DNA of 14,315 nt, taken from positions 1 through 14,315 of the forward strand of contig CACLUN010000022.1 in the NCBI GenBank assembly GCA_902610105.1. Direction: 5' to 3'. The translations under genes were made by a program, and so were the position numbers. The DNA comes from an uncultured Bacteroidota bacterium (GTDB lineage: Bacteria > Bacteroidota > Bacteroidia > Flavobacteriales > Flavobacteriaceae). Below, piece by piece: positions 1 through 7,562 of the stretch (its first letter is position 1; each line of letters opens with the position of its first letter). The notes under the pieces are model-generated. The model had not been told where the DNA came from. It worked only from the letters and a program-made list of their open reading frames with translations, and made no database searches.

Positions 1-1
1 A

Positions 2-442
2 AAGTCTCAGAGAATCGCATACTTAAGAGCTTTAGCAATAAATACTTTAATCAACGAAGCAGTTAAAATATTTATTGAAAATGAAGAAAAAATATTGGAT
101 GGTACTTTCGATAAATCTCTAATGTCCATAAGTAAATTTAAAGCACAAATGGATGGAATAATTGAGATTAGTATTGAAAAAGTCTATAAGTCTAAAGAGG
201 TGATTGAAAAAGAACTCACAGGATATAAAGTTTTAAATTTCCTTTTAAAAACCTTTACAAATTCAGTAATAAATTGGAGAAATGACAAAGTAAGTGCATT
301 TGATGAATTAGCTTTGGAATGTATTCCAAAGGAATATTTAAATCGAGATACAGATTTATATTCAAGTTTGTTAGATGTTAGTTGTTTTATTGCTAGTTTA
401 ACTGATGGATTAGCATTAGAATGGTATAAAAAATTAAGTTAA
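2..442 (+). CDS. dgt: dGTP triphosphohydrolase (dGTPase), C-terminal part, 5' end outside the window
   Basis: The reading frame is open from base 2, so the ATG at 95 is an internal Met and the gene begins upstream. The visible 146 residues match the C-terminal helical part of HD-domain dGTPases: YLRALAINTLINEAV near the start, then FIENEEKILDGTFDKSL, VYKSKEVIEKELTGYKVL, and the family-typical ending ASLTDGLALEWYKKLS. These enzymes cleave dGTP to deoxyguanosine and triphosphate in the cytosol and help balance dNTP pools. The HD metal-binding motif lies in the missing N-terminal part, so catalytic competence cannot be judged here. The stop codon shares a base with the next start (TAATG), implying translational coupling to tadA. 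The family call comes from recalled homologues; a diverged HD-domain dNTPase of other specificity remains possible. Confidence 0.85.
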   Translation, partial: KSQRIAYLRALAINTLINEAVKIFIENEEKILDGTFDKSLMSISKFKAQMDGIIEISIEKVYKSKEVIEKELTGYKVLNFLLKTFTNSVINWRNDKVSAFDELALECIPKEYLNRDTDLYSSLLDVSCFIASLTDGLALEWYKKLS

Positions 443-897
443 TGAACCAGAAAGAAAAAGATATTTTCTATATGTCTAAAGCCCTTGCTGAAGCCAAAAC
501 GGCTTTTGAAAAAGATGAAGTTCCTGTTGGTGCTGTAATTGTTTCAAATGATAAAATTATTGCTAGAGCTCATAATTTGACAGAAATGCTTAATGATGTA
601 ACTGCTCACGCTGAAATGCAAGCTATAACATCTGCAGCTAATTATCTAGGCGGTAAATATTTACATGATTGTACGTTGTATGTAACATTGGAACCATGTC
701 AAATGTGTGCTGGTGCTATGTATTGGGCACAACTATCAAGACTTGTTTTTGGAGCTAGTGATCCTCACAGAGGATACAGAAAATTAAATACAACATTACA
801 CCCTAAAACAAAAGTTTCTTATGGAGTTTTATCTAATGAGTGTAAATTACTAATTGATGCTTTTTTTATTAAAAAAAGGAAACTGAAGAAAACTTAG
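442..897 (+). CDS. tadA: tRNA-specific adenosine deaminase TadA
   Basis: A 151-residue cytidine-deaminase-fold enzyme of normal TadA length. It converts adenosine-34 to inosine in the wobble position of tRNA-Arg(ACG). The zinc site is complete: HAE at residues 56-58 (His ligand and catalytic Glu) and PCQMC at 85-89 (two Cys ligands). The stretches VPVGAVIV (27-34) and NLTEMLNDVTAHAEMQAI are characteristic of TadA rather than of guanine or cytosine deaminases. The ATG at 442 overlaps the dgt stop by one base, which fixes the start and suggests coupled translation. The 3' end overlaps the stop of the convergent small membrane gene by four bases, so there is no room for a dedicated terminator. 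Confidence 0.95.
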   Translation: MNQKEKDIFYMSKALAEAKTAFEKDEVPVGAVIVSNDKIIARAHNLTEMLNDVTAHAEMQAITSAANYLGGKYLHDCTLYVTLEPCQMCAGAMYWAQLSRLVFGASDPHRGYRKLNTTLHPKTKVSYGVLSNECKLLIDAFFIKKRKLKKT

Positions 898-1100
898 TCT
901 TTATAAATATAATCCTCTAAATTCCTCTTACTGTAGCGGTAATAAAGAAAGATAGGTAGGAAAATAAAACAGAAAGCAAGAACACTACTTCCAATTAATT
1001 TTTCTCCAAGTTCGATATCTGTGTTTTTTTTGTACAATCCGAAAAACAGTAGAGCCAAATCCAGAATAAAAATAATGTATAGTAAAATTCGTAGAAACAA
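894..1100 (-). CDS. small two-helix membrane protein, function unknown
   Basis: A 68-residue protein with two hydrophobic segments, about residues 3-22 and 37-55, separated by a short charged loop (KKNTDIELGEK) and followed by a basic then mixed-charge tail (YRYSKRNLEDYIYKD). The likely start is TTG at 1100-1098, one base after the aspS stop; the frame has no upstream ATG before a stop near 1121, so a non-ATG start is needed. Its position makes it almost certainly co-transcribed and perhaps translationally coupled with aspS. I do not recognise a named family, although I recall similar small uncharacterised membrane proteins in Flavobacteriia. Two clean membrane segments and tight packing argue that it is real. 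Confidence 0.7.
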   Translation of the reverse strand: MFLRILLYIIFILDLALLFFGLYKKNTDIELGEKLIGSSVLAFCFIFLPIFLYYRYSKRNLEDYIYKD

Positions 1101-1101
1101 A

Positions 1102-2829
1102 TTATTTGATTTTAATATTTAAATCATCCAATTGGTCTTTATCAATGCTTGATGGGCTGTCAATCATAACATCTCGTCCACTATTGTTTTTTGGAAATGC
1201 TATATAGTCTCTGATTGATTCTTCACCTTTCATAACAGCAGCTAACCTGTCTAATCCAAATGCAATACCGCCGTGTGGAGGTGCACCGTAAGTAAAAGCT
1301 TCTAGTAAAAATCCAAATTGATTAAACGCCTCTTTTTTAGAAAATCCTAAAATTGAGAAAACTTCCTCTTGTAGTTTTTGATCATGAATTCTTATTGATC
1401 CACCACCAATTTCATTTCCATTTATAACAAGGTCATAAGCATTAGCTAGAGTTGATCCTGGATCCTCCCCAATTGTATTTTCAACTGGTGATGTAAATGG
1501 ATGATGCATTGCATGATATCTTTTAGTTTCTTCATCCCATTCGAACATAGGAAAGTCAGTAACCCATAATGCATTAAATTTATTTTTATCTCTAAGCCCT
1601 AGTTTTTCACCAACATGTATTCTTAAACTCCCAAGTTGAGTAAGTGTCTTTTTCTTATCACCAGAAATTATAAATGTTAGATCTCCAGCTTTGGAACCTG
1701 TCATTGATTTTAATTGTTCTTCATTAAAGAATTTATCAACTGAAGATTTTACTGACCCATCTTGATTATGCTTTATCCAAATCAAACCAAGAGCACCAAT
1801 TTGAGGTCTTTTAACCCAGTCTGTATAATAATCAATATCTTTTCTTGAAAAAGATTCACCATTTTCAATAGTAAATCCATAAATAGATTCACTGGAATCA
1901 AAAATTTTAAAACCACTTCCCTTAGCTTTTTCTGAAAGGTTTAAAAACTTCATTCCAAATCGTGTATCAGGTTTATCAGACCCATAAAGTTCCATTGCAT
2001 CAGCGTAGGATATACGATCAAATTTTTCCAAAGATGCTCCGATACAAACTTTAAATAAATTTTTGACTAATCCTTCAAAAGTATTTAGGATATCCTCTTG
2101 ATTGACAAATGACATTTCACAATCAATTTGAGTAAATTCTGGTTGCCTATCAGCTCTAAGATCCTCATCCCTAAAACATTTTACAATTTGAACATATTTA
2201 TCAAATCCAGATACCATAAGCAACTGTTTAAATGTTTGAGGTGATTGTGGAAGTGCATAAAATTCTCCAGGATTTATTCTAGAGGGTACTACAAAATCTC
2301 TTGCTCCTTCAGGTGTTGATTTGATTAAATAAGGAGTTTCAACATCAATAAATCCTTCCTCTTTTAAGTACTTACGCACTTGAAAAGTTAATTCATTCCT
2401 AAAAATAATATTGTCTTTTAAAGCTGGTCTTCTAAGGTCTAGATACCTATACTTCATTCTTAATTCCACACCTCCATCAGTTTCATTTTCAATTGTAAAA
2501 GGGGGTACGTTGGATGAATTTAAAATATTTATTTCGTTGACAAATATCTCGATTTCACCAGTTGGGATATTCATATTTATTGCTTCTCTTTTAATTACTT
2601 CTCCTTCAACTTGAATTACAAACTCTCTTCCAATATCTTTTACAGCATCAATAACTTTCTTTGAGCTTTTTTCTGAATTTATGATAAGCTGAGTTATGCC
2701 ATACCTGTCTCTGAGATCAATCCAAATTAAAAAACCTTTATTTCTTATTTTTTGAACCCAACCTGCAAGAGTTACAGTTTTTCCAACATCCGAAATTTTA
2801 AGCTCTCCGCAATTATTAGTTCTGTACAT
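1102..2829 (-). CDS. aspS: aspartyl-tRNA synthetase
   Basis: A 575-residue bacterial-type class IIb synthetase, close to the usual 580-590 length, that charges tRNA-Asp in the cytosol. Domain order: anticodon-binding OB fold (about 1-105, with [20 protein letters not shown]), catalytic core with motif 1 around 143-170, motif 2 at 219-238 ([20 protein letters not shown]), the bacterial GAD insertion (roughly 285-405), and motif 3 at 521-528 (GIAFGLDR). The ending [20 protein letters not shown] is typical of Bacteroidota AspRS. The ATG at 2829-2827 begins a normal N-terminus ([10 protein letters not shown]). Downstream, the small membrane gene follows after one base. Upstream is a divergent prenyl synthase gene. 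Confidence 0.98.
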   Translation of the reverse strand: MYRTNNCGELKISDVGKTVTLAGWVQKIRNKGFLIWIDLRDRYGITQLIINSEKSSKKVIDAVKDIGREFVIQVEGEVIKREAINMNIPTGEIEIFVNEINILNSSNVPPFTIENETDGGVELRMKYRYLDLRRPALKDNIIFRNELTFQVRKYLKEEGFIDVETPYLIKSTPEGARDFVVPSRINPGEFYALPQSPQTFKQLLMVSGFDKYVQIVKCFRDEDLRADRQPEFTQIDCEMSFVNQEDILNTFEGLVKNLFKVCIGASLEKFDRISYADAMELYGSDKPDTRFGMKFLNLSEKAKGSGFKIFDSSESIYGFTIENGESFSRKDIDYYTDWVKRPQIGALGLIWIKHNQDGSVKSSVDKFFNEEQLKSMTGSKAGDLTFIISGDKKKTLTQLGSLRIHVGEKLGLRDKNKFNALWVTDFPMFEWDEETKRYHAMHHPFTSPVENTIGEDPGSTLANAYDLVINGNEIGGGSIRIHDQKLQEEVFSILGFSKKEAFNQFGFLLEAFTYGAPPHGGIAFGLDRLAAVMKGEESIRDYIAFPKNNSGRDVMIDSPSSIDKDQLDDLNIKIK

Positions 2830-2834
2830 AATTA

Positions 2835-2862
2835 CAAATATCTAAAAGAAACTAGAAAACAA
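2835..2862 (-). promoter_or_regulatory. possible aspS promoter (Bacteroidota-type, one mismatch)
   Basis: On the minus strand TTG (2862-2860) is followed after 17 bases by GATATTTG (2842-2835), one mismatch from the Bacteroidota -7 element TAnnTTTG. The predicted start of transcription would lie almost at the aspS ATG, giving a leader of only a few bases. Such matches arise by chance in AT-rich spacers, so this is tentative. Confidence 0.3.
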
Positions 2863-2935
2863 CTCAACTTTCCAAAGTTTCTAAACATCTAATTTACCTT
2901 TTAATATTTATATAATGTATTTTAGCATTTGTATA

Positions 2936-3910
2936 ATGAAAGGTTTTAAAGATCATACAAATTTATTTAATAGTCACATTGATAATTTTATTAATGACCT
3001 AAATGACAATTCAGTATATGAGCCTATTAAATACTTTTTAAAATTACCTTCAAAACGAGTTCGTCCAATTCTGACTCTTATAGCCAGTAGATTATATAAT
3101 AATAATACTGATTATGCATTATCAGCAGCACTGGCAAATGAGCTTTTTCACAATTTTACATTAATTCACGACGATATTATGGACTCTTCAAAAATTAGAA
3201 GAGGGAAAGAAACAGTTCATTTAAAATGGACTGTAAATCAGGCAATACTTTCGGGAGATGCAATGCAAATATTGGCTTATAAATGTTTGGAAAATTATGA
3301 AGCAAATATTCAAAAAAAACTGATAGAAATTTTTAATGATACTGCTTTAAAAATATGTGAAGGACAGCAGTTAGATATTGAATTTGAAAAAGAAAATGAA
3401 TTAAAATTTTCAGATTACATTCAAATGATAAAATATAAGACGGCTGTTCTTTTAGGATCTTCCTTAAAAATGGGAGGTATTATAAATAATGTCAGTGAAA
3501 GCGATTTAGAATCATTGTATGAGATTGGTTTAAATTTAGGATTGGCATTTCAAATACAGGATGATTACTTGGATTTATATGGTGATCAAAAGTTAATTGG
3601 AAAGAAAATAGGCGGTGATGTGATGAAGAGAAAAAAAACAGTAATGTATCACATCTACAAAGAAATTTCTTCAGTTAAAAATTCTCAAATTTTAGATCAA
3701 GTATATAATGGATCAGAAAGTAATGATGATTCTAAAATTCAAAAAGTATTTGACTTATTTAAACATGCAAAAGTTGATGTTAAGACAAAAGATTTAGTTA
3801 AAGAGTATTCATCAAAAGCAATCAATTCATTAGAGAATTTAAATGCCAAAAATCATGAAAAAAGTGATTTAATTTTGATTTGTAATAATCTTATTTTAAG
3901 AGCTTATTAA
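2936..3910 (+). CDS. polyprenyl diphosphate synthase, probably geranylgeranyl diphosphate synthase
   Basis: A trans-isoprenyl diphosphate synthase of about 324 residues that condenses isopentenyl diphosphate onto an allylic diphosphate. Numbering from an in-frame ATG at 2915, the first Asp-rich motif is DDIMD (86-90) and the second DDYLD (216-220), with GKKIGGDVMKRKKT after it. A Phe sits five residues before the first motif (NFTLIHDD), with no insertion inside it; in the family this pattern (archaeal, type I) favours a C20 product. The usual GGKRxRP signature reads PSKRVRP, keeping the diphosphate-binding Lys and Arg but losing both Gly. I prefer the ATG at 2936 because MKGFKDHTNLF resembles family N-termini and the seven preceding residues do not. 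Product length cannot be settled by eye. Confidence 0.9.
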   Translation: MKGFKDHTNLFNSHIDNFINDLNDNSVYEPIKYFLKLPSKRVRPILTLIASRLYNNNTDYALSAALANELFHNFTLIHDDIMDSSKIRRGKETVHLKWTVNQAILSGDAMQILAYKCLENYEANIQKKLIEIFNDTALKICEGQQLDIEFEKENELKFSDYIQMIKYKTAVLLGSSLKMGGIINNVSESDLESLYEIGLNLGLAFQIQDDYLDLYGDQKLIGKKIGGDVMKRKKTVMYHIYKEISSVKNSQILDQVYNGSESNDDSKIQKVFDLFKHAKVDVKTKDLVKEYSSKAINSLENLNAKNHEKSDLILICNNLILRAY

Positions 3911-3914
3911 TTCA

Positions 3915-3922
3915 TACCTTTG
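3915..3922 (+). promoter_or_regulatory. possible -7 element before the ZIP transporter gene
   Basis: TACCTTTG is an exact TAnnTTTG match placed 43 bases before the ZIP start codon, in the 54-base gap after the prenyl synthase gene. I see no TTG at the usual 17-23 base spacing upstream, so it may be a chance match or a weak promoter. Confidence 0.3.
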
Positions 3923-3964
3923 ATTGGTGAGCTATTAGAACTAATTGTTTTTATAAATTAAATA

Positions 3965-4813
3965 ATGAATTCTATTTTAGAATTTTTTCAATCCCAAACC
4001 AGCCCAATATTACAAGCACTTTATGCAGGTCTATTTACATGGATTATGACAGCTATTGGGGCTTCACTTGTCTTTTTATTTAAAGGCTCAAATAGAAAAG
4101 CTCTTGATATGGCTCTTGGTTTTACTGGTGGTGTAATGATTGCTGCAAGTTTTTGGTCATTAATTGCTCCAGCCATTGATGCTGTTGAAGTTCAAAATGA
4201 ATTAGGTCAATCAAGTATGCCATCATTTTTACCTCCCGCAATTGGGTTTTTTGTTGGAGCATTATTCATGTTTTTATTAGATAAGGCAATTCCACACTTA
4301 CATGTTTTTGGAAAAATGAAAGAAGCAGAGGGACCAAAGACTGATCTTAAAAAAACCTCTTTACTCGTATTAGCTATAGCTATTCATAATATTCCTGAGG
4401 GTCTTGCAGTGGGTGTTGCATTTGGTGCTTTGGTTATACCTGAATTTGCTAACGTTTATAGTTTAGGTGCTGCCGTTGCATTAGGTATTGGAATTGGAAT
4501 CCAAAATTTTCCCGAAGGTTTTGCTGTCTCAATGCCAGTTAGAAGAGCAGGTTTTAGTAGAACAAAATCATGGATATGGGGTCAACTTTCTGCAATAGTA
4601 GAGCCAATTTTTGCTGTAATAGGGGCTGCTTTGGTAATTCTTGTTTGGCCAATTTTACCTTACGCTTTATCATTTGCTGCAGGAGCAATGATTTTTATTG
4701 TTGTTGAAGAGGTAATCCCCGAAAGTCAAAGAGGAGGAAATACAGACTTAGCGACAATGGGACTAATTGCAGGTTTTATTGTTATGATGAGTTTGGATGT
4801 CTCTCTAGGATAA
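3965..4813 (+). CDS. ZIP-family divalent metal transporter, GufA-like
   Basis: A 282-residue polytopic inner-membrane protein of the ZIP family, which imports zinc or related divalent metals into the cytoplasm. It has roughly eight hydrophobic segments. The two signature helices are plain: HNIPEG at 141-146 and QNFPEG at 180-185, forming the transmembrane metal site, plus EP (213-214) and EE (248-249) in later helices. The replacement of the second-helix His by Gln (QNFPEG) is typical of the GufA branch. A His-containing loop (AIPHLHVFGKMKEAEGPK, 108-125) precedes the fourth helix. The gene ends 20 bases before the RidA lipoprotein gene, so the two may be co-transcribed. Metal preference cannot be read from the sequence. 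Confidence 0.92.
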   Translation: MNSILEFFQSQTSPILQALYAGLFTWIMTAIGASLVFLFKGSNRKALDMALGFTGGVMIAASFWSLIAPAIDAVEVQNELGQSSMPSFLPPAIGFFVGALFMFLLDKAIPHLHVFGKMKEAEGPKTDLKKTSLLVLAIAIHNIPEGLAVGVAFGALVIPEFANVYSLGAAVALGIGIGIQNFPEGFAVSMPVRRAGFSRTKSWIWGQLSAIVEPIFAVIGAALVILVWPILPYALSFAAGAMIFIVVEEVIPESQRGGNTDLATMGLIAGFIVMMSLDVSLG

Positions 4814-4833
4814 TTTTAAATTCAATATATAAT

Positions 4834-5376
4834 ATGAAAATCAAAAAAACTTTTTACTTAATGTTATTCCTTGTTATTGGATGTGTTCCAGCTAAGAAGG
4901 ATATAGATCCTAATTTTGATCCAGAAACTAAATTAAAGGAATTAGGAATTGAACTAATCACTCCATCTAATCCAGTTGCAAACTATGTAAATACTGTAAG
5001 ATCTGGAAATCTTCTATTTATATCTGGAAAAGGACCACTAAAAAAAGATGGTGAATATATTATAGGAAAGTTGGGATATGATTTGACTATTGATCAGGGA
5101 TATGAAGCAGCTAGAGCTACAGGCATAAATTTGATTTCTACAATTAAATCTGCAATTGGTGATCTTAGAAATGTGAAACAAATCATTAGAGTTAATGGAA
5201 TGGTTAATTCAGCATCTAATTTTACAGATCAACCAAAAGTTATAAATGGATGTTCTGATTTATTAGTTGAAGTTTTTGGCGATATAGGTAAGCATACACG
5301 AGTAGCATTAGGAATGAATTCATTACCAATGAATATTGCCGTTGAAATTGATATAATTCTAGAGATTAAAAATTAA
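4834..5376 (+). CDS. RidA/YjgF-family lipoprotein
   Basis: A 180-residue protein with a lipoprotein signal: KK at 4-5, hydrophobic 7-15 and lipobox VIGC with Cys17. The mature part (about 35-180) is a RidA/YjgF fold of the UK114-like type: SNPVANYVNTVRSGNLLFIS (45-64), GKLGYDLTIDQGYEAAR (78-94), and the C-terminal block HTRVALGMNSLPMNIAVEIDI. By manual alignment, Arg156 occupies the position of the conserved Arg that binds the substrate carboxylate in RidA imine deaminases, with acidic residues at 171 and 173. Classical RidA is cytosolic and hydrolyses reactive enamines and imines made by PLP enzymes. A lipid anchor would place this domain in the envelope, where its substrate is unknown. The 20-base gap after the ZIP gene suggests shared transcription. 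Fold is confident; activity is not. Confidence 0.88.
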   Translation: MKIKKTFYLMLFLVIGCVPAKKDIDPNFDPETKLKELGIELITPSNPVANYVNTVRSGNLLFISGKGPLKKDGEYIIGKLGYDLTIDQGYEAARATGINLISTIKSAIGDLRNVKQIIRVNGMVNSASNFTDQPKVINGCSDLLVEVFGDIGKHTRVALGMNSLPMNIAVEIDIILEIKN

Positions 5377-5408
5377 GGGCAAAATAGTAATTAGATCTTA
5401 CCCTTAAT
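5372..5408. terminator. inverted repeat between convergent genes, possible bidirectional terminator
   Basis: ATTAAGGG (5372-5379) and CCCTTAAT (5401-5408) form a perfect 8-bp stem with a 21-base loop in the 37-base gap between two converging genes. On the minus strand the stem is followed by TTTTTAAT, a modest U-tract; the plus side has a weaker one. The loop is longer than in a classical terminator, so strength is uncertain. Confidence 0.45.
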
Positions 5409-5413
5409 ATAAT

Positions 5414-6253
5414 TTAAGATTTTGAAATTTCTTCAATCATCAAATTTGCTGATGTTGCAGCTGGATACATTTCCTTAGCTTTTTTATAATATATCAAAGC
5501 ATTTTCCATATCACCCTCGTTGTAATAAAACTCACCCATTGAGTCATAAGAATTATATCCATTAGGATAAAGGTTTAGATATTCTTCAAATAAATTTTTG
5601 GCCTCTACTTTGTTACCAATATTATAATAAAAATAACCCAATGTATTAATTATTGGAGCAATCATAAAGGAGTGATCACCACTAATAGCTATTGATTCAC
5701 TATCACCAACCCCATCTTTGAGTTCAGCTAAAAGTGTTTCCATTTCCTGAATTTTATTTTCCATACCAGGAATTGTAAATGCATAATAATAATGAATTAG
5801 TTTACCTTTTGGTTCAACATCCCTCATTGATTTCCAAACATCGTGAGCACCTTGTGTAACAAGAGGCCAACTTCCTCCCTTGTCTAAGTCTAATAGTGAA
5901 ACGAATAGTTTTGAGGTATCATTTTTATTTTCAACTAGTTCTTTGGCTTTAGATATATGCATTTGTTGTTTTTCAGATCCTTCTTCTGAAAATCCAGCTA
6001 AAACTACATGTGGTCCAAATAGTGATGGGTCATATTCCAAAGCTTTTTCGAAAAATACCATTGCTTTTTCATATTCAACATTATAAAGATGAACAAAAGC
6101 AGCATTTGTCATTTCATTTGCAAAATCATTTTCACTTTGCCATTCAATATAGTCTCCAGTCGATGCATCAAATGTCCATGTTGCATTTTCTCTGTTTTGA
6201 TTTGTCTCGCAGCCAATTAATAATAGGCTAACTATAAATAATATTTTTTTCAT
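5414..6253 (-). CDS. TPR-repeat lipoprotein
   Basis: I place the start at the ATG at 6253-6251, which begins a clear lipoprotein signal (MKKILFIVSLLLIGC, lipobox Cys15). An upstream in-frame Met at 6373 would add 40 residues that lack a signal and overlap the preceding gene. The 279-residue product has tetratricopeptide-like helical repeats: one around 48-82 (YEKAMVFFEKALEYDPSL) and two tandem units around 200-266 (EAKNLFEEYLNLYPNGY, then NALIYYKKAKEMYPAAT). TPR arrays bind partner proteins and have no catalytic role, so this is probably an envelope adaptor. It lies 37 bases downstream of the P19-like gene and likely belongs to the same transcript as SCO and P19. The actual partner is not visible. 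Confidence 0.85.
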   Translation of the reverse strand: MKKILFIVSLLLIGCETNQNRENATWTFDASTGDYIEWQSENDFANEMTNAAFVHLYNVEYEKAMVFFEKALEYDPSLFGPHVVLAGFSEEGSEKQQMHISKAKELVENKNDTSKLFVSLLDLDKGGSWPLVTQGAHDVWKSMRDVEPKGKLIHYYYAFTIPGMENKIQEMETLLAELKDGVGDSESIAISGDHSFMIAPIINTLGYFYYNIGNKVEAKNLFEEYLNLYPNGYNSYDSMGEFYYNEGDMENALIYYKKAKEMYPAATSANLMIEEISKS

Positions 6254-6290
6254 AAAATTTTTTTTGATTTGAATAAATTTAGCAAAAATT

Positions 6291-6842
6291 TTATTCTCTG
6301 CTTGCCTTTGCAATTTCCTCAAAGTCAACATTTTCGTAAGTGTAGGATTTTCCTTTGAATAAATCTTTACCAAATTTTTCAGCCCAATCTTTATGAAAAG
6401 CTAAATCATAAACGTGAGGAGGATTGATTTTAAATTCAACTGTATATAAATCATCAACCTTACCTGGAAGAGCAATATTTCGTGCATAATGAAAGTTATC
6501 AATCAGATTGATATGAGGGGTTAGATCAATAAATGTTTTTAGACCAGTACTTTGATTTAATATGACAGAACTTATTTTTAAGAAAGGCACAAATCCACCT
6601 GCTGGAGTCCCTTCCGGAATATCTGAAGAATCCCAATTGACTCTAGCTTCAATATGTACATTAGTTTCTTCAACACTTAAATTATTGGATTTTGGTATCA
6701 CAACATCTTTAACAGCACCTTCAAAAATTAAAACAATACCAGGCTCAACTCTTTCTTCACCAATGATTAGCTCTTGACTTAAGATAGTTGAAGATGAGAA
6801 AAATAATAAGCAGGAAAAAAATAAAATTTTAAGAACTTTCAT
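6291..6842 (-). CDS. P19/FetP-like periplasmic iron/copper-binding protein
   Basis: A 183-residue exported protein with a signal peptide (residues 1-22, likely cut after ILSQ or nearby). The rest resembles the Fe2+ transport protein family of Campylobacter P19 and E. coli FetP, periplasmic beta-sandwich proteins that bind copper and iron and assist ferrous iron uptake. HIEA (63-66) matches the conserved His/Glu ligand pair, GGFVPFLKISSVILNQSTG (82-100) matches the central strands, and HYARNI (118-123) supplies the next His ligand. The Met ligand of the classical site appears replaced, with His110 one position away. The ATG overlaps the end of the SCO gene by 14 bases, implying translational coupling. 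No FTR1-type permease is visible nearby. Family membership is fairly sure; metal identity is not. Confidence 0.8.
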   Translation of the reverse strand: MKVLKILFFSCLLFFSSSTILSQELIIGEERVEPGIVLIFEGAVKDVVIPKSNNLSVEETNVHIEARVNWDSSDIPEGTPAGGFVPFLKISSVILNQSTGLKTFIDLTPHINLIDNFHYARNIALPGKVDDLYTVEFKINPPHVYDLAFHKDWAEKFGKDLFKGKSYTYENVDFEEIAKASRE

Positions 6843-7506
6843 AAGAATCTATAAGTATTTTAATATCGTCTAGTAATTTAATCATTTCATCCATATTTGT
6901 ACCATCGTAATATCCTCTTATTCTTTTCTCTTTATCAACTAAAACAAAATTTTCTGTATGTATCATACCGTGATTTTTTTCATTATGAATTTTCTTAGCA
7001 ACTAAAAATGACTTTCTAGCCAAATCATAAATTTGTTTCTTTTCACCAGTCATCAAATTCCACTTAGAGTCGTCAACTCCTTTTTCTAAAGAGTAAGATT
7101 TTAAAACCTCAACGTTGTCAACTTCAGGTGTTACAGAAAAAGATGCTAACATAACATCACTTTCTTTTAGTTTTTCTTGAAGATACACCATATTACCTGT
7201 CATGATTGGACATATATCTGGACATGTGGTAAAGAAAAAATCAGCAACATATATTTTATTTTTATAGTCGTTCTGGGTTACATTTTCTCCATTTTGGTTT
7301 AATAATGAAAAATCACTAATTCTGTGGTATTTTTTAACATATCTCAAATCCTCTTCCACTAATTCATTACTGACCATTGATGGACTGTAAACGGGAAGTT
7401 TTTTTGTTGGAGTTTGTACATAATTAAATGATGAAACTGCAACTATTGAAAAAATAATAAAAAATAAAATTAAAAGTCCGTATCTCTTTAAAAAACTATT
7501 TTTCAT
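6829..7506 (-). CDS. SCO1/SenC family copper chaperone-like protein
   Basis: A 225-residue membrane-anchored thioredoxin-fold protein. From the ATG at 7506 it has a short basic N-terminus (MKNSFLKRYG), one membrane segment (11-30), then a periplasmic domain. The copper site is complete: CPDIC with Cys95 and Cys99, and the distal His183 in MIHTENFVLVD. SCO proteins deliver copper to the CuA site of cytochrome c oxidase or act as thiol reductants in its assembly. A TTG four codons upstream (7518) is a less likely start. The 3' end overlaps the P19-like gene by 14 bases, making SCO the first gene of a SCO, P19-like, TPR operon. Divergent rseP lies about 100 bases away. Confidence 0.93.
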   Translation of the reverse strand: MKNSFLKRYGLLILFFIIFSIVAVSSFNYVQTPTKKLPVYSPSMVSNELVEEDLRYVKKYHRISDFSLLNQNGENVTQNDYKNKIYVADFFFTTCPDICPIMTGNMVYLQEKLKESDVMLASFSVTPEVDNVEVLKSYSLEKGVDDSKWNLMTGEKKQIYDLARKSFLVAKKIHNEKNHGMIHTENFVLVDKEKRIRGYYDGTNMDEMIKLLDDIKILIDSYESS

Positions 7507-7515
7507 ATGGATTGG

Positions 7516-7523
7516 CAAAATTA
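7516..7523 (-). promoter_or_regulatory. possible -7 element of the SCO operon
   Basis: The minus strand reads TAATTTTG, an exact TAnnTTTG match, nine bases before the SCO ATG, preceded by an A-tract and GT. No TTG sits at the expected distance upstream. If used, the leader would be only a few bases long. Confidence 0.4.
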
Positions 7524-7562
7524 ACTTTTTTATAATTTTTAAAATATTTTTTTTAAGTTTTT

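Noticed and set aside
2411..2614. Open frame on the plus strand opposite aspS
   Set aside because: It lies wholly within the aspS coding region on the other strand, with no recognisable domain; a shadow of aspS codon use. The same applies to opposite-strand or shifted frames inside the TPR, P19-like, rseP, nuclease-family and GH9-CE4 genes.
2911..2916. TATAAT string upstream of the prenyl synthase gene
   Set aside because: It matches the E. coli-type -10 box, which Bacteroidota primary sigma factors do not normally use, and it is likely by chance in such AT-rich DNA.
6254..6373. N-terminal extension of the TPR lipoprotein from an upstream start at 6373
   Set aside because: It overlaps the end of the P19-like gene and would bury the lipoprotein signal 40 residues inside the protein; the ATG at 6253 gives a normal lipobox.
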